From: Erwinia oleae
GTDB taxonomy: Bacteria; Pseudomonadota; Gammaproteobacteria; Enterobacterales; Enterobacteriaceae
Direction: 5' to 3'
Assembly: GCF_000770305.1 (NCBI RefSeq)
Contig: NZ_JNVB01000007.1
Location: forward strand, 46,998 to 110,997
Length of the DNA: 64,000 bases
Part shown: piece after piece, positions 17,724-28,300 of the stretch
How positions within the stretch are numbered: position 1 is the first letter of the stretch
Layout: each line of letters starts with the position of its first letter
The notes under the pieces: model-generated
Told to the model about the DNA's origin: nothing
Databases searched by the model: none
Seen by the model: only the letters and a program-made list of their open reading frames with translations
Made by a program: the position numbers and the translations under genes

Positions 17724-18914
17724 ATGCTCTCTCCCCCCTCGCTACGTCATCTGACTTTTCCTGCCATCACTGCTGGTCTGGTGGCGGTGCTGGTGGGCTA
17801 TGCCAGCTCCGCCGCGCTGATCTTCCAGGCGGCAGAGGCCGCCGGGGCATCCGCTCTACAAACTGGTGGCTGGCTGACCATGCTTGGCCTGGCGATGGGC
17901 GTGACCTCAATCGGCCTGTCGCTCTGGTATCGCACGCCTGTCCTCACCGCCTGGTCTACGCCAGGCGCAGCATTGCTGGCAACCAGCCTGCCGGGAACGT
18001 CCGTCGCTGAGGCGGTCGGCGTATTTATATTCGCCTCCGCGCTGATCCTGCTGTGTGGCGTCACCGGCCTGTTTGCCCGCCTGATGAATCATATTCCTCA
18101 GGCGATCTCTGCCGCGATGCTGGCCGGTATTCTGCTGCGCTTCGGCATGGATGCATTTACTTCCTTATCGCTCGACTTTCCGCTGGCGGGCAGCATGTGT
18201 CTGGCCTGGCTGCTGTGTCGACGCTATCTGCCGCGTTACGCCGTTGTTATTGCCCTGCTGACCGGTCTGCTGGCGGCGGCACTGAGCGGCAGCATTCATT
18301 TCAGCGATGAGCCGCTGCGTTTTTCTCTGCCATCGTACACCGCGCCGCACTTTACGTTTGCGACGCTGCTGGGCATCGGCCTGCCGTTTTTTATTGTTAC
18401 CATGGCTTCGCAAAACGCACCGGGCATCGCCACGCTCAGGGCGGCAGGTTATCCCACCCCGGTTTCTTCACTGATGAGCTGGACCGGCCTGGCTGCGCTG
18501 CTGCTCGCGCCTTTTGGCGTATTTTCCGTCTGCATCGCGGCCATTACCGCCGCCATTTGCATGGGGCCGGAAGTGCACCCCGATCCGCAACGCCGCTACT
18601 GGGGCGCCGTCTGCGCGGGTTTTTTCTATCTGGTTGCGGGTATTTTTGGTGCTGCGGTAGTGCAGCTTTTCAACGCCGTTCCGCCAGCGTTAATTCATAC
18701 TCTTGCCGGGCTGGCGCTGCTGGGGACGATTGCGGGCAGCCTGCAACGCGCGCTGGCGGACGAGTCACAGCGTGATGCAGCGGTTATCACCTTTCTGATT
18801 ACCGCTTCAGGACTCAGCCTGCTCGGCGTTGGCGCAGCGTTTTGGGGCGTGTTGGGCGGTGTGATAGCGCATCTGGCGCTGGGGCTTCCGGAGAGGAAAA
18901 AGCGGTTGTTATAA
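17724..18914 (+). CDS. ydcO: BenE-family transporter, YdcO homologue
   Basis: This 396-residue inner-membrane protein has 11-12 hydrophobic segments and the BenE-family traits GYASSAALIFQAA, TAWSTPGAALLATSLPG, AAMLAGILLRFG and VTMASQNAPGIATLRAAGY. BenE was linked to benzoate uptake in Acinetobacter; the true substrate of YdcO is not known, and its pairing with a sulfur-linked regulator suggests a different organic anion. ATG at 17724 starts the first membrane segment; upstream in-frame codons are operator sequence. The pair replaces potABCD at this position relative to E. coli. Confidence 0.88.
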   Translation: MLSPPSLRHLTFPAITAGLVAVLVGYASSAALIFQAAEAAGASALQTGGWLTMLGLAMGVTSIGLSLWYRTPVLTAWSTPGAALLATSLPGTSVAEAVGVFIFASALILLCGVTGLFARLMNHIPQAISAAMLAGILLRFGMDAFTSLSLDFPLAGSMCLAWLLCRRYLPRYAVVIALLTGLLAAALSGSIHFSDEPLRFSLPSYTAPHFTFATLLGIGLPFFIVTMASQNAPGIATLRAAGYPTPVSSLMSWTGLAALLLAPFGVFSVCIAAITAAICMGPEVHPDPQRRYWGAVCAGFFYLVAGIFGAAVVQLFNAVPPALIHTLAGLALLGTIAGSLQRALADESQRDAAVITFLITASGLSLLGVGAAFWGVLGGVIAHLALGLPERKKRLL

Positions 18915-18973
18915 AGACGGATGTTCGCTGAAAGTTGACGGGATCTTCGTTATCAATCGTAGGGAGGCAATAC

Positions 18974-18993
18974 AGGTGGGACGCTGCCCACCT
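18974..18993. terminator. Hairpin between convergent ydcO and ail-like genes
   Basis: AGGTGGG and CCCACCT form a 7-base stem with a 6-base loop. No T run follows, so termination is uncertain. Confidence 0.35.
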
Positions 18994-19010
18994 GACAGAC
19001 AAAAGAAACG

Positions 19011-19556
19011 TCAGAAACGGTAGCCTACACCAACGTTGAAACCGTTGGCTTTAACCTGTTCAAATTTCGCCCCTTCGTAGCCGATATCGATAGCGACATT
19101 TTCCCACGGGTTAATCTGCACGCCGAGGCCCCAGGCCGCTTTCGTTTCTGTGGCGGTAGCGTTATAAGCAACATGCGATCCATAATAGGTTTCTTTATAA
19201 CTGAATTGCTCTTTTGCACGCGCTACACCAACAAGACCGTACAGACTGACATAATCATTCACGCGCCACGCAGGCCCCATCATCAGAGAAGCGTAGGTTA
19301 CTTTGTCTTTTGCATAAGCGGTGTTGTCATACCCATAGCGCTGTTCATCATCTCCACGTGCATAGGTAAGTGAACCGATCACGCTTATCGGCGAGTCCCA
19401 TTCATAGCGATATTTCACCGTAGCGCCTTTCGTTGCAGGCAAATTGCTCGCTTTAATGTGTGAATAACCGAGCGTGACGGTATGGTCTCCGGCGAAGGTT
19501 GCGCAAGGTGTAAGGGTAACAGCAAAAAGTCCGGCAGCTAAAATAGCGTATTTCAT
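19011..19556 (-). CDS. Ail/Lom/OmpX-family outer membrane beta-barrel protein
   Basis: The 181-residue protein has a signal peptide (MKYAILAAGLFAVTLTPCATFAG) and alternating strands typical of an eight-stranded barrel: TVTLGYSHIK, VKYRYEWDSPISVIGSLTYA, MMGPAWRVNDYVSLYGLVGVA, GLGVQINPWENVAIDIGYEG, ending GVGYRF with the C-terminal Phe needed for BAM insertion. It belongs to the OmpX/Ail/Lom group, whose members aid adhesion, serum resistance or phage conversion; the role here is unknown. A long AT-rich upstream region suggests acquisition and possibly silencing by nucleoid proteins. Confidence 0.88.
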   Translation of the reverse strand: MKYAILAAGLFAVTLTPCATFAGDHTVTLGYSHIKASNLPATKGATVKYRYEWDSPISVIGSLTYARGDDEQRYGYDNTAYAKDKVTYASLMMGPAWRVNDYVSLYGLVGVARAKEQFSYKETYYGSHVAYNATATETKAAWGLGVQINPWENVAIDIGYEGAKFEQVKANGFNVGVGYRF

Positions 19557-19924
19557 AAATACTTATCGTCCTTAATATATTAAATACAACTGTTTATTAG
19601 AGAGTTATTGCGTTAATAATTTCTGCTTATTTTATTAACAGCCTCCATGACATCAATAGAATAACCTCAATTTTCATTATATGAAAATAAAAATCAAGGT
19701 ATTTCATAAAACACAATAAAACAGTAATGGTTTATTAAACGTTAATGTTACATAAACGATAAATAAAATAGAGAAGGGTATTATTAAAATAACCCCTTAT
19801 CACAAAGAAAAGTAATAAATTAACGTAACAGGCGTAGTAATAAATATACCGGGGTTGTTGAGTTTATTACTGTCAAGTGAGAGAGCGATCGTCATGCGAT
19901 CGCTTTTATGATAACAGAAGCGGC
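19557..19924. other. AT-rich gap with repeated AGTAATAAA motifs
   Basis: This 368-base gap between the ail-like gene and cobB contains no gene that I can support. It is strongly AT-rich. AGTAATAAA occurs at 19811-19819 and 19836-19844 (25 bases apart) and inverted at 19863-19871. AACCCC at about 19790 can pair with GGGGTT at 19851-19856. A strong hairpin lies at 19884-19904. Confidence 0.5.
19884..19904 (+). terminator. Hairpin with T run downstream of cobB
   Basis: AGCGATCG and CGATCGCT enclose the loop TCATG, followed on the plus strand by TTTT. No plus-strand gene precedes it, while cobB ends 20 bases away on the minus strand. It may serve cobB or end an unseen plus-strand transcript. Confidence 0.55.
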
Positions 19925-20761
19925 CTAACGGCCAACTTTTTGCAGCAGGCCCTGCACAAACGCCGGTACAATTTCGCTTGCCAGTCCGTACTTCACATCC
20001 TCAAACTGGCTGCCGACCTGGCTGGGCTCCAGATTCAATTCAACGGTATGTGCGCCGTGTAATTTTGCCTCATGCACGAAGCCCGCCGCTGGATAGACAT
20101 GCCCGGAGGTACCGATAGCAATAAAATACTCCGCCTGCGCGAGCGCGTCGTAGATCTCATCCATCTGCAACGGCATTTCGCCAAACCACACAACATGCGG
20201 CCGCAGTGCGGAAGGAAACTGGCAGCAGTGGCAGCGATCGTCGGGCCCGACGTCTTCCGTCCAGTGCAGGATTTGCCCGCTGTTGGCGCAGCGTACTTTC
20301 AGCAGCTCGCCATGCATATGGATGACGTTACGGTTGCCGGCGCGCTCATGCAGGTTATCGATATTCTGCGTCACCAGTAAAAAACGATCGCCGAGCATCG
20401 ACTCCAGCTCAGCCAGTGCCAGATGCGCAGCATTGGGCTGGATTTCCGGCTGCTGGAGCTGACGACGGCGGGCGTTGTAGAATGCCTGAACTTTAGCAGG
20501 ATCGCGGGCGAAGCCTTCCGGCGTCGCCACCTCCTCCACTTTATGATCTTCCCACAGACCATCAGCGGCGCGGAAGGTACGAATGCCCGACTCCGCCGAG
20601 ATGCCTGCGCCGGTCAGCACCACCACACGCGGCAGCGGGTTGCGGGCGATCTCCAGATTACGATCGCGCTCAAAAATACGCTGACGAAAGCGTTGATGGA
20701 CCTGACGACGATTTTTTTTATAACGTGCCAACCGCAGGCGGCGACGGGGCGTACGAATCAT
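19925..20761 (-). CDS. cobB: NAD-dependent protein deacylase (sirtuin)
   Basis: CobB removes acetyl and succinyl groups from lysines of many proteins, using NAD. The 278-residue protein has a basic N-terminal extension of about 40 residues ([14 protein letters not shown]), as in the longer E. coli form, then [32 protein letters not shown], the catalytic His in IHMHGELL, the zinc Cys residues in VRCANSG and RCHCCQFP, and [18 protein letters not shown]. The start overlaps the nagK stop by 4 bases (ATGA), so the two genes are coupled. Confidence 0.97.
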   Translation of the reverse strand: MIRTPRRRLRLARYKKNRRQVHQRFRQRIFERDRNLEIARNPLPRVVVLTGAGISAESGIRTFRAADGLWEDHKVEEVATPEGFARDPAKVQAFYNARRRQLQQPEIQPNAAHLALAELESMLGDRFLLVTQNIDNLHERAGNRNVIHMHGELLKVRCANSGQILHWTEDVGPDDRCHCCQFPSALRPHVVWFGEMPLQMDEIYDALAQAEYFIAIGTSGHVYPAAGFVHEAKLHGAHTVELNLEPSQVGSQFEDVKYGLASEIVPAFVQGLLQKVGR

Positions 20762-21675
20762 AGACTATCCTCAACATGCAGGAAGGCGGCACCGCGCATT
20801 CCTCCCGCGTCTCCGTGACGCGCTTTCTCAAAGCGGGGCGCTTTGGCAACCGACAAAAGATGCGGCGTAACGCTTTCAGCCAGCCCCTCATAAAGCGCGT
20901 CGAAATTTGAAAGGCCACCGCCCAGCACCACCAGATGCGGATCCAGCACCGTCAGCAGGTTGCCCAGGCAGATCGCCAACAGCGCCCTGAAGCGCGCAGT
21001 GTGGGCAATGGCCCGTTCGTCTCCCTGATAATAGCGGGCAATGATTTCAGGCGCACTGAGAGCGCACTGATTATGCTGCTGCCACAGGCGGGAAAAACCC
21101 GGCCCGGAGAGCCAGGTTTCAATACAGCCACGTTTTCCGCAGCCGCACAGCGGCAGGGTGACGTCGCGTCCGAGGATCTCCAGCGCATCCACCGGCAGGC
21201 GCATGTGTCCCACCTCACCCACAATATAATTTCGGCCGGTCACCGGCTTGCCATCAACGATCAGACCTCCGCCGACGCCCGTGCCGAGTATTAACCCCAG
21301 CACCACCGGGTAGACCTGAAACTCATCATCCCAGGCTTCAGAGAGCGCGAAGCAGTTTGCATCGTTATCAATGCGCACCTCGCGCGACAGCCGCCTGCTG
21401 AGATCGGCCTGTAGCGTTTTGCCGCGCGCGGCGGGAATATTGGCGGTAAAAAGCGTGCCGTCATCGGGCACCGGCAACCCCGGCACGCCAATGCCCACGC
21501 TGCCACGCTCGCCGCAAAACGCGTCAGCTTCCTGCGTCAGCAAAGTCAGCGCATCCAGTAACGCCGCATAATCTTCTTTCGGCGTAGCGATGCGTTTAGT
21601 CCACACCTGCCGCCGTTGCCGGTTATAAACGCCCAGCGCGATTTTGCTCCCGCCAATATCAAAGCCGTAATACAT
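20758..21675 (-). CDS. nagK: N-acetyl-D-glucosamine kinase
   Basis: NagK phosphorylates GlcNAc released during murein recycling. The 305-residue ROK-family protein starts [17 protein letters not shown] with the ATP phosphate-binding motif, has [12 protein letters not shown] with the catalytic Asp, [16 protein letters not shown], the ROK substrate segment GEVGHMRLP, and the zinc-binding [17 protein letters not shown]. It precedes cobB with a 4-base overlap and follows lolE by 3 bases, so lolCDE-nagK-cobB may form one transcript. Confidence 0.97.
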   Translation of the reverse strand: MYYGFDIGGSKIALGVYNRQRRQVWTKRIATPKEDYAALLDALTLLTQEADAFCGERGSVGIGVPGLPVPDDGTLFTANIPAARGKTLQADLSRRLSREVRIDNDANCFALSEAWDDEFQVYPVVLGLILGTGVGGGLIVDGKPVTGRNYIVGEVGHMRLPVDALEILGRDVTLPLCGCGKRGCIETWLSGPGFSRLWQQHNQCALSAPEIIARYYQGDERAIAHTARFRALLAICLGNLLTVLDPHLVVLGGGLSNFDALYEGLAESVTPHLLSVAKAPRFEKARHGDAGGMRGAAFLHVEDSL

Positions 21676-21678
21676 CGT

Positions 21679-22923
21679 TTACTGCCCGCTCAGTACACGC
21701 GCAGGATCGATGCGGCTGGCGCGTCTTGCCGGATACCAACTGGCAACCAGACTCAGCACCAGCGACGTTCCCAGTACGATGGCGACGTCCAGCCAGTGCA
21801 CTTCCGACGGCAGGAAATCGATAAAATAGATATCGCCCGACAGAAAGTGTGAGCCGGTTAGCGACTCGATGCCACGAATGATCGGTGAGAGGTTAAAGGC
21901 GGCGAGCACGCCGACCACCACGCCGCTGATGCTACCCACCAAACCGGCCAGCAGGCCGTACCAGATAAAAATAGCGCGGATCAGGCCGTCGCCCGCGCCC
22001 AGCGTGCGCAGCACCGCGATATCGCCACTCTTGTCTTTGACCGCCATCACCAGCGTGGAGACAATATTGAAACAGGCCACGCCGATCACCAGCACCATCG
22101 CCAGATACATAATGGCGCGGATCATCTGAATGTCACGGTACATATAGCCGTAGGTGCCAATCCAGCTACGGATATAAACGTACGACTGCGTCACCTCGCC
22201 CGCATCGCGAACCAGTTTCTGCGCAAGAAACGGGTTATTCATTTTCATCGCAATGCCCGTGACGTTGTCACCCATATTGAGATACTGCTGCGCATCTTTC
22301 AGCGGCACCAGCGCGAGGCTGTGATCGAGCATGCCGCTCAGCGCCAGAATGCCGCTGACCTGAAGCCGTACGCGCTGCGGCTGCAACAGTTTATGCTCAG
22401 GATCGCTGTTGGGGATCAGGATGGTGAGCCAGTCGCCCTCTTTCACTTTCAGGCTGTTCGCCACGCCCTGACCTAAAATAATTTGCTGCTTGCCTGCGCC
22501 AAAACGTTGCCAGGCGCCGTTTTGCACCCAGGAAGGCAGCGCGCTCAGTTTTGTCTCCTGCTGAGGATCAACGCCTTTCACCTGCACCGCCTGGAGCTTC
22601 GCGCCGCTCTCAATCAGGCCGGTAAAATTGATATAGGGCGCGGCAGCAGCGATGCCCGGCACCTTCGCGACTTTCGGCAGTAACGCCTGCCAGCCGCTGA
22701 ACGGCTGGTTGACCGGCTCGATTTCGCCGTGCGGCACCACCGCCAGAATGCGGTTATTCAACTCCCGTTCAAAGCCGTTCATCGCACTGAGGCCGACGAT
22801 CAGCACCGCCACGCCCAGCGCGATGCCAACGGTTGAGATAATGGAGATCAGCGAAACCATGCCGCTGCGTCGACGCCCACGACTGAAGCGCAGGCCCAGT
22901 AAAAGTGAGAGCGAACCAGCCAT
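21679..22923 (-). CDS. lolE: Lipoprotein-releasing ABC transporter permease LolE
   Basis: LolE is one of two inner-membrane subunits of LolCDE, which extracts outer-membrane lipoproteins and hands them to LolA. The 414-residue protein has an N-terminal membrane helix ([34 protein letters not shown]), a large periplasmic domain to about residue 265, and three C-terminal membrane helices around 270-295, 318-345 and 380-400. The length equals that of E. coli LolE. Its ATG overlaps the lolD stop by one base. Confidence 0.97.
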   Translation of the reverse strand: MAGSLSLLLGLRFSRGRRRSGMVSLISIISTVGIALGVAVLIVGLSAMNGFERELNNRILAVVPHGEIEPVNQPFSGWQALLPKVAKVPGIAAAAPYINFTGLIESGAKLQAVQVKGVDPQQETKLSALPSWVQNGAWQRFGAGKQQIILGQGVANSLKVKEGDWLTILIPNSDPEHKLLQPQRVRLQVSGILALSGMLDHSLALVPLKDAQQYLNMGDNVTGIAMKMNNPFLAQKLVRDAGEVTQSYVYIRSWIGTYGYMYRDIQMIRAIMYLAMVLVIGVACFNIVSTLVMAVKDKSGDIAVLRTLGAGDGLIRAIFIWYGLLAGLVGSISGVVVGVLAAFNLSPIIRGIESLTGSHFLSGDIYFIDFLPSEVHWLDVAIVLGTSLVLSLVASWYPARRASRIDPARVLSGQ

Positions 22924-23618
22924 TATCGTGCCCCTGTCGGGGAAGTCAGCTGGCCGTCGCGCATCTCCATCTGCCGCGTCAGCCGCTTCGCCAGATGCAG
23001 ATCGTGCGTCACCACCAGAAACGCCGTGCCCTGTCGCACGTTCAACTCGCCGAGCAGATCGAAAATGGCGTCGGCGTTGCGCGCGTCAAGGTTCCCGGTC
23101 GGCTCATCGGCCAGTACCAGACGCGGCGTGTTCACCAGTGCACGGGCTATCGCCACGCGTTGACGTTCGCCGCCGGAAAGCTCAGCGGGACGATGTGCGG
23201 CGCGTTTCTCTAACCCCACCGCCGCCAGCATTTCGCGCGCTTTTGCTTCCGCTTCCGCCTTGTTTTTTTTCCCGATGAGCAGCGGCATGGCAACGTTTTC
23301 CAGCGCGCTGAAGTCCGGCAGGAGATGGTGAAACTGATAAATAAAGCCCAGTTCGCGGTTGCGCATGTCGGCTTTTGCCGCCTGGGACATGCCGTTCAGC
23401 GACTTGCCACTAAATATCACATCGCCGGAGGTTGGCGTATCAAGCCCGCCCAGCAGATGCATCAGCGTACTTTTACCGGAGCCGGAACTGCCGACGATGG
23501 CCATCATTTCGCCCGGCGCCACGTTAAAAGAGACGTTGCGCAGGACATCGGTCTGCACGCTGCCTTCCTGATAGCGTTTGCACAGGTTGTCGCACTGCAA
23601 CAGAATCGAACTACTCAT
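22923..23618 (-). CDS. lolD: Lipoprotein-releasing ABC transporter ATPase LolD
   Basis: LolD powers the release of lipoproteins by LolCDE. The 231-residue ABC ATPase has Walker [10 protein letters not shown], signature [15 protein letters not shown], Walker [13 protein letters not shown] and the H-loop VVTHD. ATG at 23618 ([19 protein letters not shown]) matches the family; the open frame continues upstream only because lolC is read in another frame. Its start overlaps the lolC end by 8 bases. Confidence 0.97.
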   Translation of the reverse strand: MSSSILLQCDNLCKRYQEGSVQTDVLRNVSFNVAPGEMMAIVGSSGSGKSTLMHLLGGLDTPTSGDVIFSGKSLNGMSQAAKADMRNRELGFIYQFHHLLPDFSALENVAMPLLIGKKNKAEAEAKAREMLAAVGLEKRAAHRPAELSGGERQRVAIARALVNTPRLVLADEPTGNLDARNADAIFDLLGELNVRQGTAFLVVTHDLHLAKRLTRQMEMRDGQLTSPTGAR

Positions 23619-24810
23619 AACGTAAAGCCTCAGCGGGTTGAACGGCGGCAGCGCGCCAGGAAGGATAAAGCGTTGAAAGCAGCGCAACGACCATCGCAAT
23701 AAGGGTGATGGTCGCCACCTGCGGCAGAGAAATCTCAACCGGCAGCGCCGCGCCGTCAAGGAAGGCGCCAATCAGCGGCATCAGATTATTGAGCTGGCTG
23801 GCCAGCAACAGGCCGAGCAGCGCGCCCAGCAGCGATCCGACAATGCCCGCCGTCGCGCCCTGTACCATAAACACCATCACGATTTGCCGCCGCGTCAGTC
23901 CCTGGGTTTGCAGAATAGCCACTTCGCCCTGCTTCTCCATAATCAGCAGGCCAAGCGAGGTAATAATATTAAACGCCGCCACCGCGACGATCAGGCTGAG
24001 CAGCAGGCCCATCATGTTTTTTTCCATGCGCACCGCCTGGAAAAGTTCGCCCTTGCGCTCGCGCCAGTCTTTCCATACCAGACCGTCCGGCAGCGTCTGT
24101 TTACTGAGCGTATCGACCTGAAGCGGCTTATCCAGCCACAGTCGCCAGCCGGTGATATTGCCCGGCGGATAGCGCATCAGCTTTGATGCATCCTGCTGAT
24201 TGGTAAGAATTTGATAGCCGTCGACCTCGCTGTTGGCGGCAAAGGTGCCAATCACGGTAAACAGGCGCTGGCTGGGCAGACGGCCCATCGGCGTGAACTG
24301 GCTGGCGGACGGCACCATCAGGCGGATCTGCTCACCGCGCTTCACGCCAAGCTGGGCCGCAAGCTGCTCGCCCATAATCACATTGTATTTGCCGGACTGA
24401 AGATCGCCCTGCTCGACGTTAACCAAAAAAGGCGACAGCGGATCCGGCTCGTCCGGATTGATGCCCAACATTACGCCCACGCCAACGCTGCGCGCGCTCT
24501 GAAGCACCACGTCGCCGGTGGTCAGCGGCGTAATGTTACTGGCGCCGTGCACCTTAAGCGACGCTGCGGGCGTCTGTTGCGGATTGATTGAGCCTTTCTC
24601 ACTGGTGATCAGCGCCTGTGGCATCAAATTCAGGGTGCTTTTTTCCAGTTCATGTTCGAAGCCGTTCATAACCGACAGAACGGTCACCAGCGCCAGCACG
24701 CCCAGCGTGATACCGATGGCGGAGAGCCAGGAGACGAACCGCCCGAAGCGGTCCGACGCGCGTCCACGCATGTAGCGCAGACCAATAAATAACGCGACAG
24801 GTTGATACAT
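23611..24810 (-). CDS. lolC: Lipoprotein-releasing ABC transporter permease LolC
   Basis: LolC binds the chaperone LolA and, with LolE, forms the membrane part of LolCDE. The 399-residue protein has the E. coli length and near-identical ends: [17 protein letters not shown] and [18 protein letters not shown]. The first helix runs around residues 22-48, the periplasmic domain to about 260, then three helices, with the conserved [27 protein letters not shown] at 24810 is the family start. It is the first gene of the operon, with a 242-base intergenic region upstream that probably carries the promoter. Confidence 0.97.
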   Translation of the reverse strand: MYQPVALFIGLRYMRGRASDRFGRFVSWLSAIGITLGVLALVTVLSVMNGFEHELEKSTLNLMPQALITSEKGSINPQQTPAASLKVHGASNITPLTTGDVVLQSARSVGVGVMLGINPDEPDPLSPFLVNVEQGDLQSGKYNVIMGEQLAAQLGVKRGEQIRLMVPSASQFTPMGRLPSQRLFTVIGTFAANSEVDGYQILTNQQDASKLMRYPPGNITGWRLWLDKPLQVDTLSKQTLPDGLVWKDWRERKGELFQAVRMEKNMMGLLLSLIVAVAAFNIITSLGLLIMEKQGEVAILQTQGLTRRQIVMVFMVQGATAGIVGSLLGALLGLLLASQLNNLMPLIGAFLDGAALPVEISLPQVATITLIAMVVALLSTLYPSWRAAAVQPAEALRYE

Positions 24811-25052
24811 AGGATCCGTCTTGTAGCGAAGCGTTAGCAAAAGTGATCGAAGATAATAAAGGTTAGCGGAACGTTATGGAACCATAACCCGCTGACTATT
24901 CTGCTTAGTTTTGTCAGCAGGCATGACATCGTGGCGGAAAAAATGCATGTTGATTAAATTTAGCGCAGCCCGGCGAAATTCTTCACTATAAGACGGCAGA
25001 AGCGTGTTTAAACCCTACAATTAAAACGGGAAACGCGTACAGGAGAAGCACG

Positions 25053-25262
25053 ATGCCAAAATTTCCAAAAGGCAGTATTGTCAGGCATAAAACCGGCGAC
25101 ATTAAAGGAATGGTGATTAACGTGTTCGAACCGGGCGATGCGCCAGCAGGCTATTACGTGAAGTGGGATGACGGCAATCACAGCTATCACGGCGAAAAAG
25201 AGCTCGTCTGGGCAAACATTGACCGACCCAGAATGCACTACACTCAACAATCGCCAAAATAG
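25053..25262 (+). CDS. Small SH3-like protein of unknown function
   Basis: The 69-residue protein MPKFPKGSIVRHKTG... has short strands separated by turns: GSIVRHKTGDIKGMVINV, then GYYVKWDDGNHSYHGEKELVW. Small proteins of the pattern [G-x-V-x-h-K-x-G] ... [Y-x-V-x-W-D-D-G] adopt SH3-like barrels and often bind nucleic acid or protein. I cannot assign a named family. An AGGAG site lies 9 bases before the ATG. It precedes mfd by 76 bases in the same direction; whether they are co-transcribed is unknown. Confidence 0.75.
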   Translation: MPKFPKGSIVRHKTGDIKGMVINVFEPGDAPAGYYVKWDDGNHSYHGEKELVWANIDRPRMHYTQQSPK

Positions 25263-25338
25263 CGGTATACTCCGATGAGCCAAAACGGGACCGTGGGTGT
25301 CCTGTTCTACCCGCAGCAAAGAGATCCTCTGACTGATT

Positions 25339-28300
25339 ATGCCTGAAAAGAGTCGATATACCCTGCCCTTAAAACCCGGTGACCAGCGGCAGTTGGGACA
25401 GCTTACCGGCGCCGCCTGCGCGGTTGAATGCGCGGAAATTATTGAGCGTCACAGCGGCCCGGTGGTGCTGATCGTCGCCGACATGCAGCACGCGCTCCGG
25501 CTGCACGACGAGATCAAACAGTTCACCGATCGGCCGGTCAGCCGCCTGAACGACTGGGAAACCCTGCCTTTCGACAGTTTTTCTCCGCATCAGGATATTA
25601 TTTCAGCGCGTCTTTCCACGCTCTATCGTCTGCCGTCCATGACGCAAGGCGTACTGATCCTGCCGGTGAATACGCTGATGCAGCGCGTTTGCCCGCACAG
25701 TTTCCTGCACGGTCATGCGCTGGTGATGCAGAAAGGCCAGTTGCTTTCGCGCGATACGCTGCGCACGCAGCTTGAACAGGCGGGCTATCGCCATGTCGAT
25801 CAGGTGATGGAGCACGGCGAATACGCCACGCGCGGCGCGCTGCTGGATCTCTTCCCGATGGGTAGCGAGCAGCCGTATCGCATTGACTTCTTCGATGATG
25901 AGACAGACAGCCTGCGACTGTTCGATCCCGACAGCCAGCGCACGCTGGAAGAAGTCGAGGCCATTAACCTGCTTCCCGCGCATGAATTCCCGACCGATAA
26001 AACCGCGATTGAGCTGTTTCGCAGCCAGTGGCGCGAACACTTTGACGTGCGGCGCGAAGCGGAGCATATCTATCAACAGGTGAGCAAGGGCACGCTGCCC
26101 GCCGGTATTGAATACTGGCAGCCGCTCTTTTTCTCGCAGCCGCTGCCGCCGCTGTTCAGCTACCTGCCGGACAACGCGCTGCTGGTGAGCACCGGCGATC
26201 TCGAAGGCGGCGCCGAACGATTCTGGCAGGAGGTGACGTCGCGTTTTGACAGCCGCCGCGTTGATCCGATGCGCCCGCTTTTACCGCCGGAAACGCTCTG
26301 GCTGCGAACCGACGCGCTGTTTAGCGAGTTAAAGCGCTGGTCGCGCGTGCAGTTAAAGACCGACCTGCTTGCCGACAAAGCCGTCAACACCAACCTTGGC
26401 TATCAGGCACTGCCGGACATCGCCGTGCAGGCGCAGGCTAAAGCGCCGCTCGACGCGCTACGCCGCTTTAGCGAAAATTTTTCCGGCGCCATCGTCTTCT
26501 CCGTTGAAAGTGAAGGCCGACGTGAAGCGCTACAGGAACTGCTGGCGCGCATTAAAATTATACCGAAGCCGATTCGCGCCCTCAGCGATGCGGCAGAATC
26601 GGGGCACTATTTGATGATTGGCGCCAGCGAGCGTGGCTTTATCGACGAGCCGCGTCAGCGCGCGCTGATTTGCGAAAGCGATCTGCTGGGTGAGCGCGTC
26701 AGCCATCGCCGTCAGGACAACCGCCGCACCATCAACCCGGACGTGCTGATCCGCAACCTGGCGGAGCTGCATCCCGGCCAGCCGGTAGTGCATCTGGAGC
26801 ATGGCGTTGGCCGCTATATGGGCATGACCACGCTGGAAACCGGCGGTATTACGGCGGAATACCTGATGCTCACCTACGCCGGAGACGCAAAGCTGTACGT
26901 GCCCGTTTCGTCGCTGCATCTGATCAGCCGTTACGCAGGCGGCGCCGATGAAAACGCGCCGCTGCACAAGCTTGGCAGCGACGCGTGGTCGCGCGCGCGA
27001 CAGAAAGCGGCGGAGAAAGTGCGCGACGTGGCGGCGGAACTGCTGGACATCTACGCACAGCGCGCGGCCAAAGCCGGTTTTGCCTTTAAGCACGATCGTG
27101 AACAGTATCAGCTTTTCTGCGAAAGCTTTCCGTTCGAAACCACGCCCGACCAGGCGCAGGCCATCAATGCCGTACTGAGCGATATGTGCCAGCCGCTGGC
27201 GATGGATCGTCTGGTCTGCGGCGACGTTGGCTTCGGTAAAACCGAAGTGGCCATGCGAGCGGCCTTTCTGGCGGTGGAAAACCACAAGCAGGTGGCGGTG
27301 CTGGTGCCGACCACCCTGCTCGCCCAACAGCATTACGACAACTTCCGCGATCGCTTCGCCAACTGGCCGGTACGTATTGAGATGATCTCGCGCTTTCGCA
27401 GCGCGAAAGAGCAAACGCAAATCCTTAACGACGCACGCGAAGGCAAAATCGATATCCTTGTTGGCACACACAAGCTGCTGGCGGACGAGATCAAATGGCG
27501 CGATCTGGGGCTGCTGATCGTTGATGAAGAGCACCGCTTTGGCGTGCGTCATAAAGAGCGCATTAAAGCCATGCGTGCCGATGTGGATATTCTGACGCTG
27601 ACCGCCACGCCGATCCCACGCACGCTGAACATGGCGATGAGCGGCATGCGCGATCTGTCGATTATCGCGACGCCGCCTGCGCGTCGTCTGGCGGTCAAAA
27701 CTTTTGTTCGCCAGTTCGACAGCCTGGTGATCCGCGAGGCGGTACTGCGCGAAGTGCTGCGCGGCGGCCAGGTCTATTATCTCTACAATGACGTGGAAAA
27801 TATCGAAAAGGCGGCCGGTCGCCTGGCGGAGCTGGTGCCGGAAGCGCGCGTGGCGATTGGTCACGGCCAGATGCGCGAACGCGATCTGGAACGGGTGATG
27901 AACGACTTTCACCATCAACGTTTCAACGTGCTGGTCTGCACCACCATCATTGAAACCGGTATCGATATTCCTACCGCCAATACCATTATCATTGAGCGCG
28001 CCGACCACTTTGGCCTTGCTCAGCTGCACCAGCTGCGCGGTCGCGTAGGCCGTTCGCATCACCAGGCCTATGCCTGGCTGCTGACGCCGCATCCTAAAGC
28101 GATGAGCAAAGATGCGCATAAGCGTCTGGAGGCGATTGCGTCGCTGGAAGATTTGGGCGCGGGCTTCGCGCTGGCGACCCATGACCTGGAGATCCGCGGC
28201 GCCGGGGAGCTTCTTGGTGAAGATCAAAGTGGGCAGATGGAAACCATCGGCTTCTCACTCTATATGGAGTTGCTGGAAAACGCCGTTGATGCGCTGAAAG

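Noticed and set aside
25008..25319. 103-codon minus-strand frame opposite the small SH3-like gene
   Set aside because: The plus-strand frame has a good ribosome site and a structured product; the antisense frame has neither.
26530..28227. 565-codon open frame on the minus strand inside mfd
   Set aside because: It is fully antisense to mfd, which is certain. The product has no recognisable motif and the codon pattern of a shadow frame in GC-rich coding DNA.
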